Assembly: GCA_045595165.1 (NCBI GenBank)
Contig: JAZNZY010000002.1
Location: forward strand, 1 to 38,807
From: SFLA01 sp045595165
GTDB lineage: Bacteria > Bacillota > Clostridia > Oscillospirales > CAG-382
Length of the DNA stretch: 38,807 bases
Direction: 5' to 3'
The translations under genes and the position numbers were made by a program. Positions 14,974-23,857 of the stretch are shown in pieces. The first letter of the stretch is position 1; every line of letters starts with the position of its first letter. The notes under the pieces are model-generated. The model was given only the letters and a program-made list of their open reading frames with translations. It made no database searches and had not been told where the DNA came from.

Positions 14974-17424
14974 ATGAACGGAAAGCTGTACTGTTCGGTA
15001 AGGATCACCGATATCGCATATTCCGCAGATAAAGGGTATGCCTATCTGGTTCCTCCCTCCATGCGGGATACCCTTCGCAAAGGGAGTATTGTCCTTGTGC
15101 CCTTCGGTCACGGCAACCGTTTGCGTAAGGGAATCGTTACGGGATTTTCCGATTACTGCGAATATCAGGGGATAAAGCCCGTGTCCGATATTTTGGAGGA
15201 TTACGGTCTTGTTTCCGAAGAAACGGTGGATATGTGCCTTTTTATGGCCGAACGGTGCTTTTGTACCGTGGGCGCGGCGTTAAGGGCTATACTTCCTCCG
15301 GGAATGGAATCCTCCGTGGAATATCTGTACTCCCGGGGCGAGGCGGATGAAGACGCCCTAAATCCCAAAGCACAGGTGCTTTACCGCACGCTTAAGGAAA
15401 AGAGTGTTACCGAAAGCGAGATATTGTCTTCCTTCGGTGAGGAGGCAAAAAGCCTGCTCTCCGCTATGCTCAAAAGCGGCGCAGTAAAAAGACAGCCCGT
15501 AGCAATAGAAAATATAAACGAAAAAAGCCTTTCCTTCGTACGGCTCACCGTGGATACGGAAACCGCTTATGAAACGGCGAAAACGGAAAAGCAGATAGCC
15601 CTTGTGGACGCATTGGCATTGGAGGGGGAGATATCCGTTACCGATCTGGAACGGTTTTTCTCGGTTTCCCGTTCGGTGGTCAACACCCTTTGTAAAAAGC
15701 AGGTGTGCGAGGTGTTCGAGCGGAGAATTATCCGTGATCCCGTTTCCGCCGGCTCGGCGCAGGAGAAAAAGACGGTAAGCCTTACCGCCGAGCAGCAGGA
15801 TGCCGTAAGCGCGGTAGAAGAACTGCTTTTATCGGGCGAGCCCAAGGCGGCACTTCTTTACGGCGTTACGGGAAGCGGAAAGACGAGAGTAATTATCGAA
15901 TCGGTAAAAAAGACTCTTGCTATGGGCAAGACCGCTATCGTCCTTATTCCCGAAATAGGGCTTACATCCGAAGCTGTCAGCATATATTCCGCAGAATTCG
16001 GCGCCGATCTCGCTGTGGTTCATTCGATGTTGAGTATCGGTGAGCGCATAGATACCGCCAGAGCTATCGCGCAGGGCGAGAAAAAGGTAATTATCGGTAC
16101 ACGGAGCGCCGTATTTTCTCCCGTAAAAAATCTGGGACTCATCGTTATGGATGAGGAGCAGGAGCATACCTATAAATCCGAAAACACGCCCAAATTCCAC
16201 GCAAGAGATATTGCCCGCTTCCGTTGCGCGCAAAACAACTGCGTTATGCTTCTTGCCAGCGCCACCCCCTCGGTGGAGAGCTTTTATAAGGCAAAGCAGG
16301 GCATATATAAATTAATAACCTTAAAAAACCGCTATGGCGCCGCTCAACTGCCCGATATTACTTTGGCAGACGTAAAGCAGGACTCCAAATTCAACGGAGG
16401 AAGGCTTATCGGCACACAACTGGGCGAAAAACTGGTTTCAGCCGTGGAGGACGGCAAGCAGGCAATACTTTTCGTGGGAAGAAGAGGCTACAGCTCCTTT
16501 GTAAGCTGTGCATCCTGCGGAGAGGTCATTTCCTGCCCCAACTGCTCGGTTTCTCTCACCTACCACGCCTTTAGCGGAGAAAAACGGAAAAATGAAAAGT
16601 TAAACTGCCATTATTGCGGCTACAGCATACCATTGCCGGAGGAATGTCCTTCCTGCGGTAAAAGAAGCATTACCCGCTTTGGGTTCGGAACGCAAAAATT
16701 GCAGGAGGAATTGGAAAAGCATTATCCCGCTATCCGCGGTATACGTATGGATACGGATACTACCGCCACCCGTCATTCCCACGAAAACCGCTTTAACGCT
16801 TTCAGAAAAAAGGAAGCCGACCTTTTGTACGGCACCCAGATGATCGCAAAAGGACTGGATTTCCCGCTGGTTTCTTTGGTGGGCGTGGTGTCTGTGGATG
16901 CTATGCTGTATCAAAACGATTTCCGTGCCGCCGAGCGCACCTTTTCTCTTCTCACACAGCTTGCGGGCAGAGCAGGCAGAGCGGGGGAGGAGGGGGAAGC
17001 CATACTTCAGACGGCAAACCCTCAAAGCGATATTTTAAAGCTGGTACAGACACAGAATTACGAAAAGTTTTTCGATGGCGAGATCGCTATGCGCCGCGCC
17101 GTTGTATTCCCTCCGTTTTGCGATATTGCTCTTTTCCGCATATCGGGTGAAAACGAGCAGGATACCCGCCGTGCCGCAACCGCCTTTTCGGTTATTTTTG
17201 AAAAGCTTATAACAGAAAAATATCCCGAGCTTAAAACGGTCCGCTTCGGACCCTTCGGCGAGGGAATATATAAAATTAATAATCGCTATAGAATGCGGCT
17301 TACGGTCAAATACAAGGACTGCGCCGCCGCAAGAAGCTGTTTCCGCGACGCTCTACACACTTTTGCAAAGACAGATCGTACGGGAACGCTTTTGGATATT
17401 GATATTAATCCCATTACAGTTTAG
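14974..17424 (+). CDS. priA: Primosomal protein N' (replication restart helicase PriA)
   Basis: PriA recognises stalled or broken forks and reloads the replicative helicase. The 816-residue length is standard. The N-terminal 3'-OH DNA-binding domain (about 1-110) is followed by a winged-helix segment. The superfamily 2 helicase core starts near 265 with Walker A (Y-G-V-T-G-S-G-K-T-R, about 290-299) and has the Walker B box V-M-D-E-E-Q-E-H-T-Y-K. Eight zinc-binding cysteines are visible near 510-555 (CASCGEVISCPNC and CHYCG ... CPSCGK). The helicase C-lobe has G-T-Q-M-I-A-K-G-L-D-F and Q-L-A-G-R-A-G-R-A-G. The fourth Walker B residue is Gln where DEEH is the textbook form. The start is two bases after the rpoZ stop with no good Shine-Dalgarno sequence, suggesting translational coupling. 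The coaBC gene usually found between rpoZ and priA is absent. Confidence 0.97.
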   Translation: MNGKLYCSVRITDIAYSADKGYAYLVPPSMRDTLRKGSIVLVPFGHGNRLRKGIVTGFSDYCEYQGIKPVSDILEDYGLVSEETVDMCLFMAERCFCTVGAALRAILPPGMESSVEYLYSRGEADEDALNPKAQVLYRTLKEKSVTESEILSSFGEEAKSLLSAMLKSGAVKRQPVAIENINEKSLSFVRLTVDTETAYETAKTEKQIALVDALALEGEISVTDLERFFSVSRSVVNTLCKKQVCEVFERRIIRDPVSAGSAQEKKTVSLTAEQQDAVSAVEELLLSGEPKAALLYGVTGSGKTRVIIESVKKTLAMGKTAIVLIPEIGLTSEAVSIYSAEFGADLAVVHSMLSIGERIDTARAIAQGEKKVIIGTRSAVFSPVKNLGLIVMDEEQEHTYKSENTPKFHARDIARFRCAQNNCVMLLASATPSVESFYKAKQGIYKLITLKNRYGAAQLPDITLADVKQDSKFNGGRLIGTQLGEKLVSAVEDGKQAILFVGRRGYSSFVSCASCGEVISCPNCSVSLTYHAFSGEKRKNEKLNCHYCGYSIPLPEECPSCGKRSITRFGFGTQKLQEELEKHYPAIRGIRMDTDTTATRHSHENRFNAFRKKEADLLYGTQMIAKGLDFPLVSLVGVVSVDAMLYQNDFRAAERTFSLLTQLAGRAGRAGEEGEAILQTANPQSDILKLVQTQNYEKFFDGEIAMRRAVVFPPFCDIALFRISGENEQDTRRAATAFSVIFEKLITEKYPELKTVRFGPFGEGIYKINNRYRMRLTVKYKDCAAARSCFRDALHTFAKTDRTGTLLDIDINPITV

Positions 17425-17435
17425 GAGGCAATTAT

Positions 17436-17900
17436 ATGGCACTTCTTAAAATATTAAGAGATCCCGATCCCACTCTGCGCAAAACTTCCCGTCCCGTGGA
17501 TGCCATCACTCCACGTATCCGCGTTCTTATCGAGGATATGAAGGATACTCTCCGTAAGGCAGAGGGTGTGGGACTTGCCGCACCTCAGGTAGGCGTGCTC
17601 CGCCGTGTGGTTATAGTGGATATGGGCAAGGGAAAATTGCAGGAATTCATTAACCCCGAAATTATTTTTGCCGAAGGCACTCAGGAAGAGGTAGAAGGCT
17701 GCCTTTCCTGCCCCGGCAAAGCAGGTATTGTTGAGCGTCCCGCAAAGGTGACTGTTCGTGCCCTTAACGTGCAGGGACAGACCTTTGAAGCCACGGGAAC
17801 CGAGCTTATCGCCCGTTGCTTCTGCCACGAGATAGACCATCTTGATGGCGTGCTGTATATAGACAAAGCAAAGGAAATGCTTGATCCGGAGGAAAACTGA
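17436..17900 (+). CDS. def: Peptide deformylase
   Basis: Removes the formyl group from N-formyl-Met of nascent proteins. It has 154 residues, the short form. All three family motifs are visible: G-V-G-L-A-A-P-Q (about residues 44-51), E-G-C-L-S-C-P (about 88-94, with the metal-binding Cys) and the H-E-I-D-H-L-D-G block (about 131-138) with both metal-binding His and the catalytic Glu. The motif-2 residue after E-G-C-L-S is Cys rather than the commoner Val/Ile/Phe. An AGGAGG site precedes the ATG. The fmt start codon overlaps its stop (TGATG). Confidence 0.98.
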   Translation: MALLKILRDPDPTLRKTSRPVDAITPRIRVLIEDMKDTLRKAEGVGLAAPQVGVLRRVVIVDMGKGKLQEFINPEIIFAEGTQEEVEGCLSCPGKAGIVERPAKVTVRALNVQGQTFEATGTELIARCFCHEIDHLDGVLYIDKAKEMLDPEEN

Positions 17901-18823
17901 TGCGTATCGTATTTATGGGCACGCCGGATTTTGCCCTTACCGCCCTTAAAGCAATATACGAAGCAGGACACGATATAGCTTTGGTGGTGTCCCAGCCCGA
18001 TAAACCCTCGGGCAGAGGTTACGTTCTCACTCCTTCTCCCGTAAAGCAGTTCGCTCTGGAGAAGGGAATAGAGGTGGTTACCCCCAAGACTATGCGTGAT
18101 GAAGCGGCGGAGGAAACGCTCCGTGCTGTAAATGCGGACGTGTTTGTGGTTGCGGCATTCGGCAAAATATTGCCGCAGAATATACTTGATATTCCTCCTC
18201 ACGGATGTATTTGTATACACGCATCTCTGCTTCCCGCACTTCGCGGTGCGGCTCCCATTAACCGCGCGGTTATGGAAGGACATTCCGAGGGCGGAATAAC
18301 CATAATGTATATGGATGCGGGCATAGACACGGGAGATATCATCCTCCAGCGTTCTATCCCCATTACCGAGAATATGACGGCGGGCGAGTACCACGATGAG
18401 ATGGCGCGCCTCGGCGGTGAATTGATACTTGAATACCTCTCTCTTGCGGCTTCGGGCAACGTAACCCGCACGCCCCAGACCGAGGAAGGCTCCTCTTACG
18501 CCGCGAAAATAGACAAAAAAGAAGCCTACGAGGATTTCTCCCGTACTGCAAAGCAAACTCACGACCGCATCCGCGGACTTTCCCCTTACCCCGGCGCATA
18601 CGCGCTGTTAAAGGGCAAGCGTATAAAATTCCTTGCCTCCGTTCTTTCAGACGGTTCCGGTGTACCCGGCACGGTGCTTTCTACCGATAAGGGTATAGAG
18701 ATCGCCTGCAAGGAGGGAAGCGTTACCATAACCCACCTTCAGCCCGAGGGAAAAGGAAAAATGGATTACGCCAGCTTTTTGCGGGGCAATTCTGTAAAAA
18801 AAGGTGATATTTTCAATGTCTGA
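17900..18823 (+). CDS. fmt: Methionyl-tRNA formyltransferase
   Basis: Adds the formyl group from 10-formyl-THF to Met-tRNA initiator, the step that def later reverses. The 307-residue length is typical. It begins M-R-I-V-F-M-G-T-P-D-F-A. The catalytic region has V-V-A-A-F-G-K-I-L-P, C-I-C-I-H-A-S-L-L-P-A-L-R-G-A-A-P-I (about residues 105-122, catalytic N-H-S equivalent reads I-H-A-S) and I-M-Y-M-D-A-G-I-D-T-G-D-I-I with the conserved Asp. The C-terminal tRNA-binding OB domain starts near 205. In most Fmt proteins the catalytic tripod is N-x-H-x-D; here the position before H reads C-I, so an Asn two residues upstream is replaced by Cys (C107). The fmt stop overlaps rsmB by eight bases. Confidence 0.97.
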   Translation: MRIVFMGTPDFALTALKAIYEAGHDIALVVSQPDKPSGRGYVLTPSPVKQFALEKGIEVVTPKTMRDEAAEETLRAVNADVFVVAAFGKILPQNILDIPPHGCICIHASLLPALRGAAPINRAVMEGHSEGGITIMYMDAGIDTGDIILQRSIPITENMTAGEYHDEMARLGGELILEYLSLAASGNVTRTPQTEEGSSYAAKIDKKEAYEDFSRTAKQTHDRIRGLSPYPGAYALLKGKRIKFLASVLSDGSGVPGTVLSTDKGIEIACKEGSVTITHLQPEGKGKMDYASFLRGNSVKKGDIFNV

Positions 18824-19991
18824 TCCACGCAAAGTCGCTTTTGATATATTGTATCGCATATCCTCTTCGGGTGCATACAGCAATATCGGTCTTCTTTCCG
18901 CAGACTTAAGCGGTATCGACCGCGCCTTTTGCACCGAGCTTATAAAAGGCGTAACCGAGCGCAGACGCACCCTTGACCATATTATTGCCCGCTACGTAAA
19001 CAAAAAGCCTGATGGAAAAATAACCGAGCTTTTGCGTATGGGTGTATACCAGATAATATTTCTTTCCCGTGTGCCCGATCACGCCGTGTGCGATGAATCG
19101 GTAAAAACGGCAAAGCAGATAAACAGAGGCTCTGCAGGATTTGTTAACGCCGTGCTTCGCAGCGTGTGCAGAGAAAAGGAAAATATAATTTCCTCTCTTT
19201 CCTCTCTTCCCGAATCGGTTTATTATTCGGTTTCCGATAGTGTTTTTGAGCTGGTGAAGAGCCAATATCCCAATGAATACAAGGATATTTTTGAGGCATT
19301 CTTTGAAAAACGTCCCGTTACCGTAAGGGCAAACACCTTAAAGGACACGCCTTACGTAGACGGTGTGAACGAAAACACCAATATGGCAGACATAGAAAAG
19401 GGACTGTTCTTCGTTCAGGGGCTTTCCTCTCAGCAAGCGGTAAAAGCGCTTGATGCCAAGCCGGGAATGACGGTTATAGACCTTTGCGCCTGCCCCGGCG
19501 GAAAAAGCTTCGGCGCGGCAATAGATATGAAAAACGAGGGAAGAATAATATCCTCGGATCTTCACAAAAACAAGCTTTCCCTTATACGGCAGGGCGCAGA
19601 GAAAATGGGAATAACCATTATCGAAACCGTGGAGCGGGATGCCCGTGTAACCGATGAAAGCCTTGTAGGTTACGCGGATCGTGTAATTTGCGACGTTCCC
19701 TGCTCGGGAATAGGCGTTATAGGTACGAAGCCGGAGATCCGCTATAAAAACGCTTTGGATTTCAAGGGCTTGTACCCCACGCAGGAAAAAATACTGGAAA
19801 ACGCGCTTTTATACCTTAAAAAAGGCGGCAGGGCGGTGTATTCCACCTGCACTGTAAACAAGTGCGAAAACAGTGATATTATTAATAAAGTTGTAAAAAA
19901 CAAAGATGGATACCGTTTGGTATCGGAACGTACCATTCTCCCCGGTAACGGGTACGATGGATTTTATATAGCAGTTATCGAAAGAGATTAA
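18816..19991 (+). CDS. rsmB: 16S rRNA (cytosine(967)-C5)-methyltransferase RsmB
   Basis: SAM-dependent enzyme that methylates C967 of 16S rRNA (E. coli numbering). I use the ATG at 18816, preceded by AAGGTGAT, rather than an in-frame GTG 12 bases earlier; this gives 391 residues. The N-terminal NusB-like RNA-binding domain spans about 1-130, and the Rossmann methyltransferase fold has the SAM motif D-L-C-A-C-P-G-G-K-S at about 220-229. The two catalytic-cycle cysteines are present in D-V-P-C-S-G-I-G (about 292-299) and Y-S-T-C-T (about 341-345). The start overlaps fmt; rlmN begins two bases after the stop. Confidence 0.96.
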   Translation: MSDPRKVAFDILYRISSSGAYSNIGLLSADLSGIDRAFCTELIKGVTERRRTLDHIIARYVNKKPDGKITELLRMGVYQIIFLSRVPDHAVCDESVKTAKQINRGSAGFVNAVLRSVCREKENIISSLSSLPESVYYSVSDSVFELVKSQYPNEYKDIFEAFFEKRPVTVRANTLKDTPYVDGVNENTNMADIEKGLFFVQGLSSQQAVKALDAKPGMTVIDLCACPGGKSFGAAIDMKNEGRIISSDLHKNKLSLIRQGAEKMGITIIETVERDARVTDESLVGYADRVICDVPCSGIGVIGTKPEIRYKNALDFKGLYPTQEKILENALLYLKKGGRAVYSTCTVNKCENSDIINKVVKNKDGYRLVSERTILPGNGYDGFYIAVIERD

Positions 19992-19993
19992 AA

Positions 19994-21019
19994 ATGACCG
20001 ACCTTAAAAGTATGCTTCCCTCGGAGATAGAGGAATATCTTGTAAATATCGGCGAAAAGCGTTTCCGCGCAAAGCAGATATTCCGTTGGATATCCGCAGG
20101 GGAAACGGATATAGATAATATGACAGACCTTTCCGTATCCCTTCGTGAAAAGCTGAAGGCGGAGTGTACGGTAACGAGGGCGAAGATCGTTTCAAAGCTT
20201 GTATCGAAAATTGACGGCACTGTGAAATATCTTTTCGAGCTTGCCGACGGAGAGAAGATAGAAACCGTATTTATGCGTTATAAGTACGGAAATACCGTGT
20301 GTATCTCTACTCAGGCGGGCTGCCGAATGGGCTGTACCTTTTGTGCATCTCATATCAACGGCTTCCGCAGACATCTCACTCCCGCCGAAATGCTTGAGCA
20401 GATAATGGCGGCAATGCGTGATACGGGCGAAAAGGTAAAAGGCATAGTGCTTATGGGCATTGGCGAGCCTTTGGATAATTACGATAACGTTTTGCAGTTT
20501 TTGCGCCTTGTCCACCATCCGGACGGGCTTAATATCTCACACAGACATATTTCCCTCTCCACCTGCGGATTGGTAAATAAAATAGATATGCTGGCGCAGG
20601 AAAAGCTGCAGATAACACTTTCCGTGTCCCTTCACGCCCCTAACGATGAGATCCGCAGACAGACTATGCCGGTGGCAAGAAAGTTCCCCTATGAAACTCT
20701 TATTGATGCCTGCAAACGGTATATCGATATAACCAACCGCCGTATTTCCTTTGAATACGCCCTTATTTCGGGAGTGAACGATTCGGAGCAGAATGCTCAT
20801 CAGCTTGGCAAGGTGCTTTCGGGTATTCTTTGCCACGTCAATCTTATTCCTGTTAACGAAGTAAAGGAAAGAGGATACAAAAAGAGCACCCGTGAGCAGG
20901 TGGCGCGGTTTACGGAAATACTTAATTCATATAAAATAAACACTACAGTCCGCCGTAAGTTGGGCGGAGATATAAATGCCTCCTGCGGACAGCTCCGCGC
21001 GGAGCATAGAGAGGAGTGA
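19994..21019 (+). CDS. rlmN: Dual-specificity 23S rRNA A2503/tRNA A37 methyltransferase RlmN
   Basis: Radical SAM enzyme that makes 2-methyladenosine in 23S rRNA and some tRNAs. The 341-residue length is typical. The [4Fe-4S]-binding C-x3-C-x2-C is in C-R-M-G-C-T-F-C-A-S (about residues 112-121). Other hallmarks are the Q-I-F-R-W-I motif near the N terminus, V-L-M-G-I-G-E-P-L-D-N-Y (about 153-164), the S-L-H-A-P-N-D block, and the C-terminal G-x-D-I-x-A-x-C-G-Q-L segment whose cysteine (about 333) takes part in the methyl-transfer cycle. Only AAAGAG serves as a ribosome site. Its stop overlaps the AGGAG site of the next gene. Confidence 0.97.
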   Translation: MTDLKSMLPSEIEEYLVNIGEKRFRAKQIFRWISAGETDIDNMTDLSVSLREKLKAECTVTRAKIVSKLVSKIDGTVKYLFELADGEKIETVFMRYKYGNTVCISTQAGCRMGCTFCASHINGFRRHLTPAEMLEQIMAAMRDTGEKVKGIVLMGIGEPLDNYDNVLQFLRLVHHPDGLNISHRHISLSTCGLVNKIDMLAQEKLQITLSVSLHAPNDEIRRQTMPVARKFPYETLIDACKRYIDITNRRISFEYALISGVNDSEQNAHQLGKVLSGILCHVNLIPVNEVKERGYKKSTREQVARFTEILNSYKINTTVRRKLGGDINASCGQLRAEHREE

Positions 21020-21025
21020 TGTATC

Positions 21026-21778
21026 TTGCGCATTTACGGCAGTACCGATGTAGGAAAGCAAAGAAAGAATAATCAGGATTATTTCCACATATACAACGGA
21101 AGAGATTACGTTTCCGCCGTTATTTGCGATGGAATGGGCGGCGCCGCAAGCGGAAATGTTGCAAGCCGTCTTGCCTGCGAGATATATCAGGAAACTCTGT
21201 CTTCTTCTTTAAAGGGTGTTAACTTATATACCATCACTCGCGAGGATATAATAAAGATACTGCGTCTTTCCGTGGTTTGTGCAAATAAGGCTGTATATGC
21301 GAAGGCACAGACGGATAACGATTGCTTCGGAATGGGCACCACTCTGGTAGCATTCTTTTCCTGCCCTGCAATAAACGTTGCCGTCAACGTGGGGGACAGC
21401 CGTCTGTATACTATAAGCAATCATATGGCAATACAGATCACCAAGGATCATTCCCTGGTTCAGATGCTGGTGGATAACGGCGCATTAAGCGAAAAAGAGG
21501 CGCTTCAGCATCCAAAGAAAAACATAATCCTCCGCGCTTTGGGCGTAGAGGATATGGTAGAGCCCGATATGTTTTTCAATATTGAATTCGATTATATACT
21601 TCTCTGCTCCGATGGACTTTCAAATCTCGTGTCCAGACGTGAGATGGAGGATATAATATATGCAAAACCCCGTTGGCGCACCATTACGGACGAAAAACGG
21701 GTAAAAATGCTTATTGATCTTGCAAATAAAAAAGGCGGTACGGATAATATTACCGCAGTGCTCATCGGAAAGGAGTAA
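21026..21778 (+). CDS. prpC: PP2C-type Ser/Thr phosphatase (Stp/PrpC/IreP type)
   Basis: Dephosphorylates targets of the partner PASTA kinase. It starts at TTG 21026 with GGAG nine bases before; an ATG at 21019 is in another frame that stops after 17 codons. The 250-residue protein has the PP2C metal-site motifs: S-T-D-V-G-K-Q-R-K-N-N-Q-D at the N terminus, V-I-C-D-G-M-G-G (about 33-40), N-V-G-D-S-R-L-Y (about 115-122), L-L-C-S-D-G-L-S-N (about 191-199) and G-G-T-D-N-I-T-A-V at the end. The order phosphatase then kinase is the conserved one. Metal-dependent (Mn/Mg), cytoplasmic. Confidence 0.97.
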   Translation: MRIYGSTDVGKQRKNNQDYFHIYNGRDYVSAVICDGMGGAASGNVASRLACEIYQETLSSSLKGVNLYTITREDIIKILRLSVVCANKAVYAKAQTDNDCFGMGTTLVAFFSCPAINVAVNVGDSRLYTISNHMAIQITKDHSLVQMLVDNGALSEKEALQHPKKNIILRALGVEDMVEPDMFFNIEFDYILLCSDGLSNLVSRREMEDIIYAKPRWRTITDEKRVKMLIDLANKKGGTDNITAVLIGKE

Positions 21779-21782
21779 GCTG

Positions 21783-23855
21783 ATGAACAACAAATATCAA
21801 AGCTTTGTCGGCAAGGTGCTGGACGGCAGATATAAGATTATCGAGCTTTTGGGCGTAGGCGGAATGGCTTTCGTTTTAAAGGCAGAGGATCTGCTTATGG
21901 ACCGTACCGTTGCCATAAAGATACTCAACGATGAATATAACGGAGATAAGCAGGCTGAATCCAGATTCATAAACGAATCCAAGGCTGTTGCTATGCTGTC
22001 CCACAAAAACCTTGTAAGTATATATGACGTTGCTATTTATCCCGATATGAAATATATCGTTATGGAATATCTTGACGGTATAACCTTAAAGGAATATCTG
22101 GATAAAAAGGGCGTGCTTCCCTGGAAGGAAGCGTGTCTGTATACCGTACAGATACTCAAAGCTCTGGAGCACGCTCACAGTAAGGACGTTGTCCACAGAG
22201 ATATTAAGCCCCAGAATATTATTCTGCAAAGAAACGGCGAAATAAAGGTTACCGATTTCGGTATTGCCAAAACTCCTCACGAGGCTATGAATTCGGACAG
22301 AGAGCGTGCTATCGGCACTGTGTACTATATCAGTCCCGAGCAGGCTTCCAGCAAGGAAACGACCTTCGCTTCCGATATTTATTCCGTGGGAATTATGCTT
22401 TACGAAATGGTTACCGGAGTTTTACCCTTTACTGCGGAAAACTTGCTTGAGATCGCAATGATGCAGATCAACGATGAGCCGGGCAACCCCTGCGAGCTTA
22501 ATCCTCAGCTTCCCTTCGGTGTGGCGCAGATAATCCGCAAGGCCATGGAAAAAGATCCTTCAAATCGCTTTGCATCTGCTCATAGTATGATAAAAGCTAT
22601 AGATATGGTGCTTCGTAACCCCACCGTGACCTTCGCTTTGGGTAATGATTACCCCGTTGGCGAGGCGTTGCCTTATAACGTTGTTCCCATTGATTCTATC
22701 GCAACCTCCGAGCTGGAATATGACGATGTTTCGGGCAAAAAGCCCGTTGTCGCCGGTGGAAGCGCAAAGACACGCTATGTGAAAAAGCGCAAGAGAAAGA
22801 AGCGCTCCGTTCGAGAAAGCCGTTCGCTCCTTCCCGTTATCGCCGCAATCGCTCTGTCATTCTTGCTGGTGTGTGCATCCTGCGGCGTGTATTACGTTAT
22901 TTACGCTTTGGGACTTACCACAGGTCCCGCTACCGGAAACGAAGTTGTTGTTCCCAAGCTTGTGGGACAGATATGGTCCGATGAGCTTTCAAGTAAGCTG
23001 ATCAACGGTAATTATGATACTTCGGGCGTTAAGTTCAAGGTGCTTGAGGTTATAAAGGTATATAAATCAGGCTACGGAAACGGAGAGATCATCGAGCAGG
23101 ATCCCGTTGCCCATCATATAGGCAAGCTTCCGGACGGTCAGATATTCTTTGAGATAGATTCTATAAAAATAAACGTAGTGCCCGATGACGTTGCTATACC
23201 TTATATCCGCGGATACACATATAAGGAAGCGGAAATAAAGTTAACGGAAATGGGCTTAAAGGTAGAAAAAGAGATCGTTTACGATGAATACGGCTTTGCA
23301 AATCAGGTCGTTCGTACCGAGCCTGAGTTTGGCACGTTGGTGGATGCGGGAAGCACCGTAAAGGTGTTCGTTTCTATGGGCAAGGATATTACTACCGCTC
23401 ATCCCGTTCCCGATCTTAAGGGGATGACACTTAAAGAGGCAAAGGTTGCTCTTGAACGTGCGAATCTCGCTTTAGGTGAAGTAACCTATGAATATGACGG
23501 GGAATTCACCAACGAAGTTATAAAGCAAAGCGTTAAGCCCGACCGTGAAGGTCTTGAACCCTTTACCGAAATAGATATCGTTATTTCCGGCGCATCAAAC
23601 GGAAGCGAATATACCAAGGGCGATATGCCGGATCTGTTTGGTTTGTCACAGGAAGAAGCAGAGGATTTCCTTATTGCTATCGGTCTTGTGCCTAACCGTA
23701 TAACCGAGATATATTCCGATGAATTTGAGCCCGGCACAGTCTGCGGTCAGAGTATGGAATACGGATTGCCCGTAAACGATGGTGATAAGATCGACCTTAT
23801 TGTATGTGTCGGACCTGCCGAAGACGGAACCGACGTTTCGGATACGGAGGAATAA
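21783..23855 (+). CDS. prkC: PASTA-domain transmembrane Ser/Thr protein kinase (PrkC/StkP/IreK type)
   Basis: Membrane kinase that senses cell-wall fragments and controls growth, division and beta-lactam tolerance. I use the ATG at 21783 (GGAG nine bases before), giving 690 residues. The kinase domain spans about 15-275: glycine loop G-V-G-G-M-A (24-29), V-A-I-K with Lys46, V-H-R-D-I-K-P-Q-N (about 137-145) and D-F-G-I-A-K (about 158-163). A very basic juxtamembrane run (KKRKRKKRS) precedes a single membrane helix at about 348-374. Outside are four PASTA-like repeats (about 385-455, 457-525, 530-600, 605-680), the first longer and more divergent. It ends in an acidic tail. It is co-expressed with its phosphatase; IreB, encoded at 2279-2551, is a probable substrate. 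Confidence 0.97.
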   Translation: MNNKYQSFVGKVLDGRYKIIELLGVGGMAFVLKAEDLLMDRTVAIKILNDEYNGDKQAESRFINESKAVAMLSHKNLVSIYDVAIYPDMKYIVMEYLDGITLKEYLDKKGVLPWKEACLYTVQILKALEHAHSKDVVHRDIKPQNIILQRNGEIKVTDFGIAKTPHEAMNSDRERAIGTVYYISPEQASSKETTFASDIYSVGIMLYEMVTGVLPFTAENLLEIAMMQINDEPGNPCELNPQLPFGVAQIIRKAMEKDPSNRFASAHSMIKAIDMVLRNPTVTFALGNDYPVGEALPYNVVPIDSIATSELEYDDVSGKKPVVAGGSAKTRYVKKRKRKKRSVRESRSLLPVIAAIALSFLLVCASCGVYYVIYALGLTTGPATGNEVVVPKLVGQIWSDELSSKLINGNYDTSGVKFKVLEVIKVYKSGYGNGEIIEQDPVAHHIGKLPDGQIFFEIDSIKINVVPDDVAIPYIRGYTYKEAEIKLTEMGLKVEKEIVYDEYGFANQVVRTEPEFGTLVDAGSTVKVFVSMGKDITTAHPVPDLKGMTLKEAKVALERANLALGEVTYEYDGEFTNEVIKQSVKPDREGLEPFTEIDIVISGASNGSEYTKGDMPDLFGLSQEEAEDFLIAIGLVPNRITEIYSDEFEPGTVCGQSMEYGLPVNDGDKIDLIVCVGPAEDGTDVSDTEE

Positions 23856-23857
23856 CC

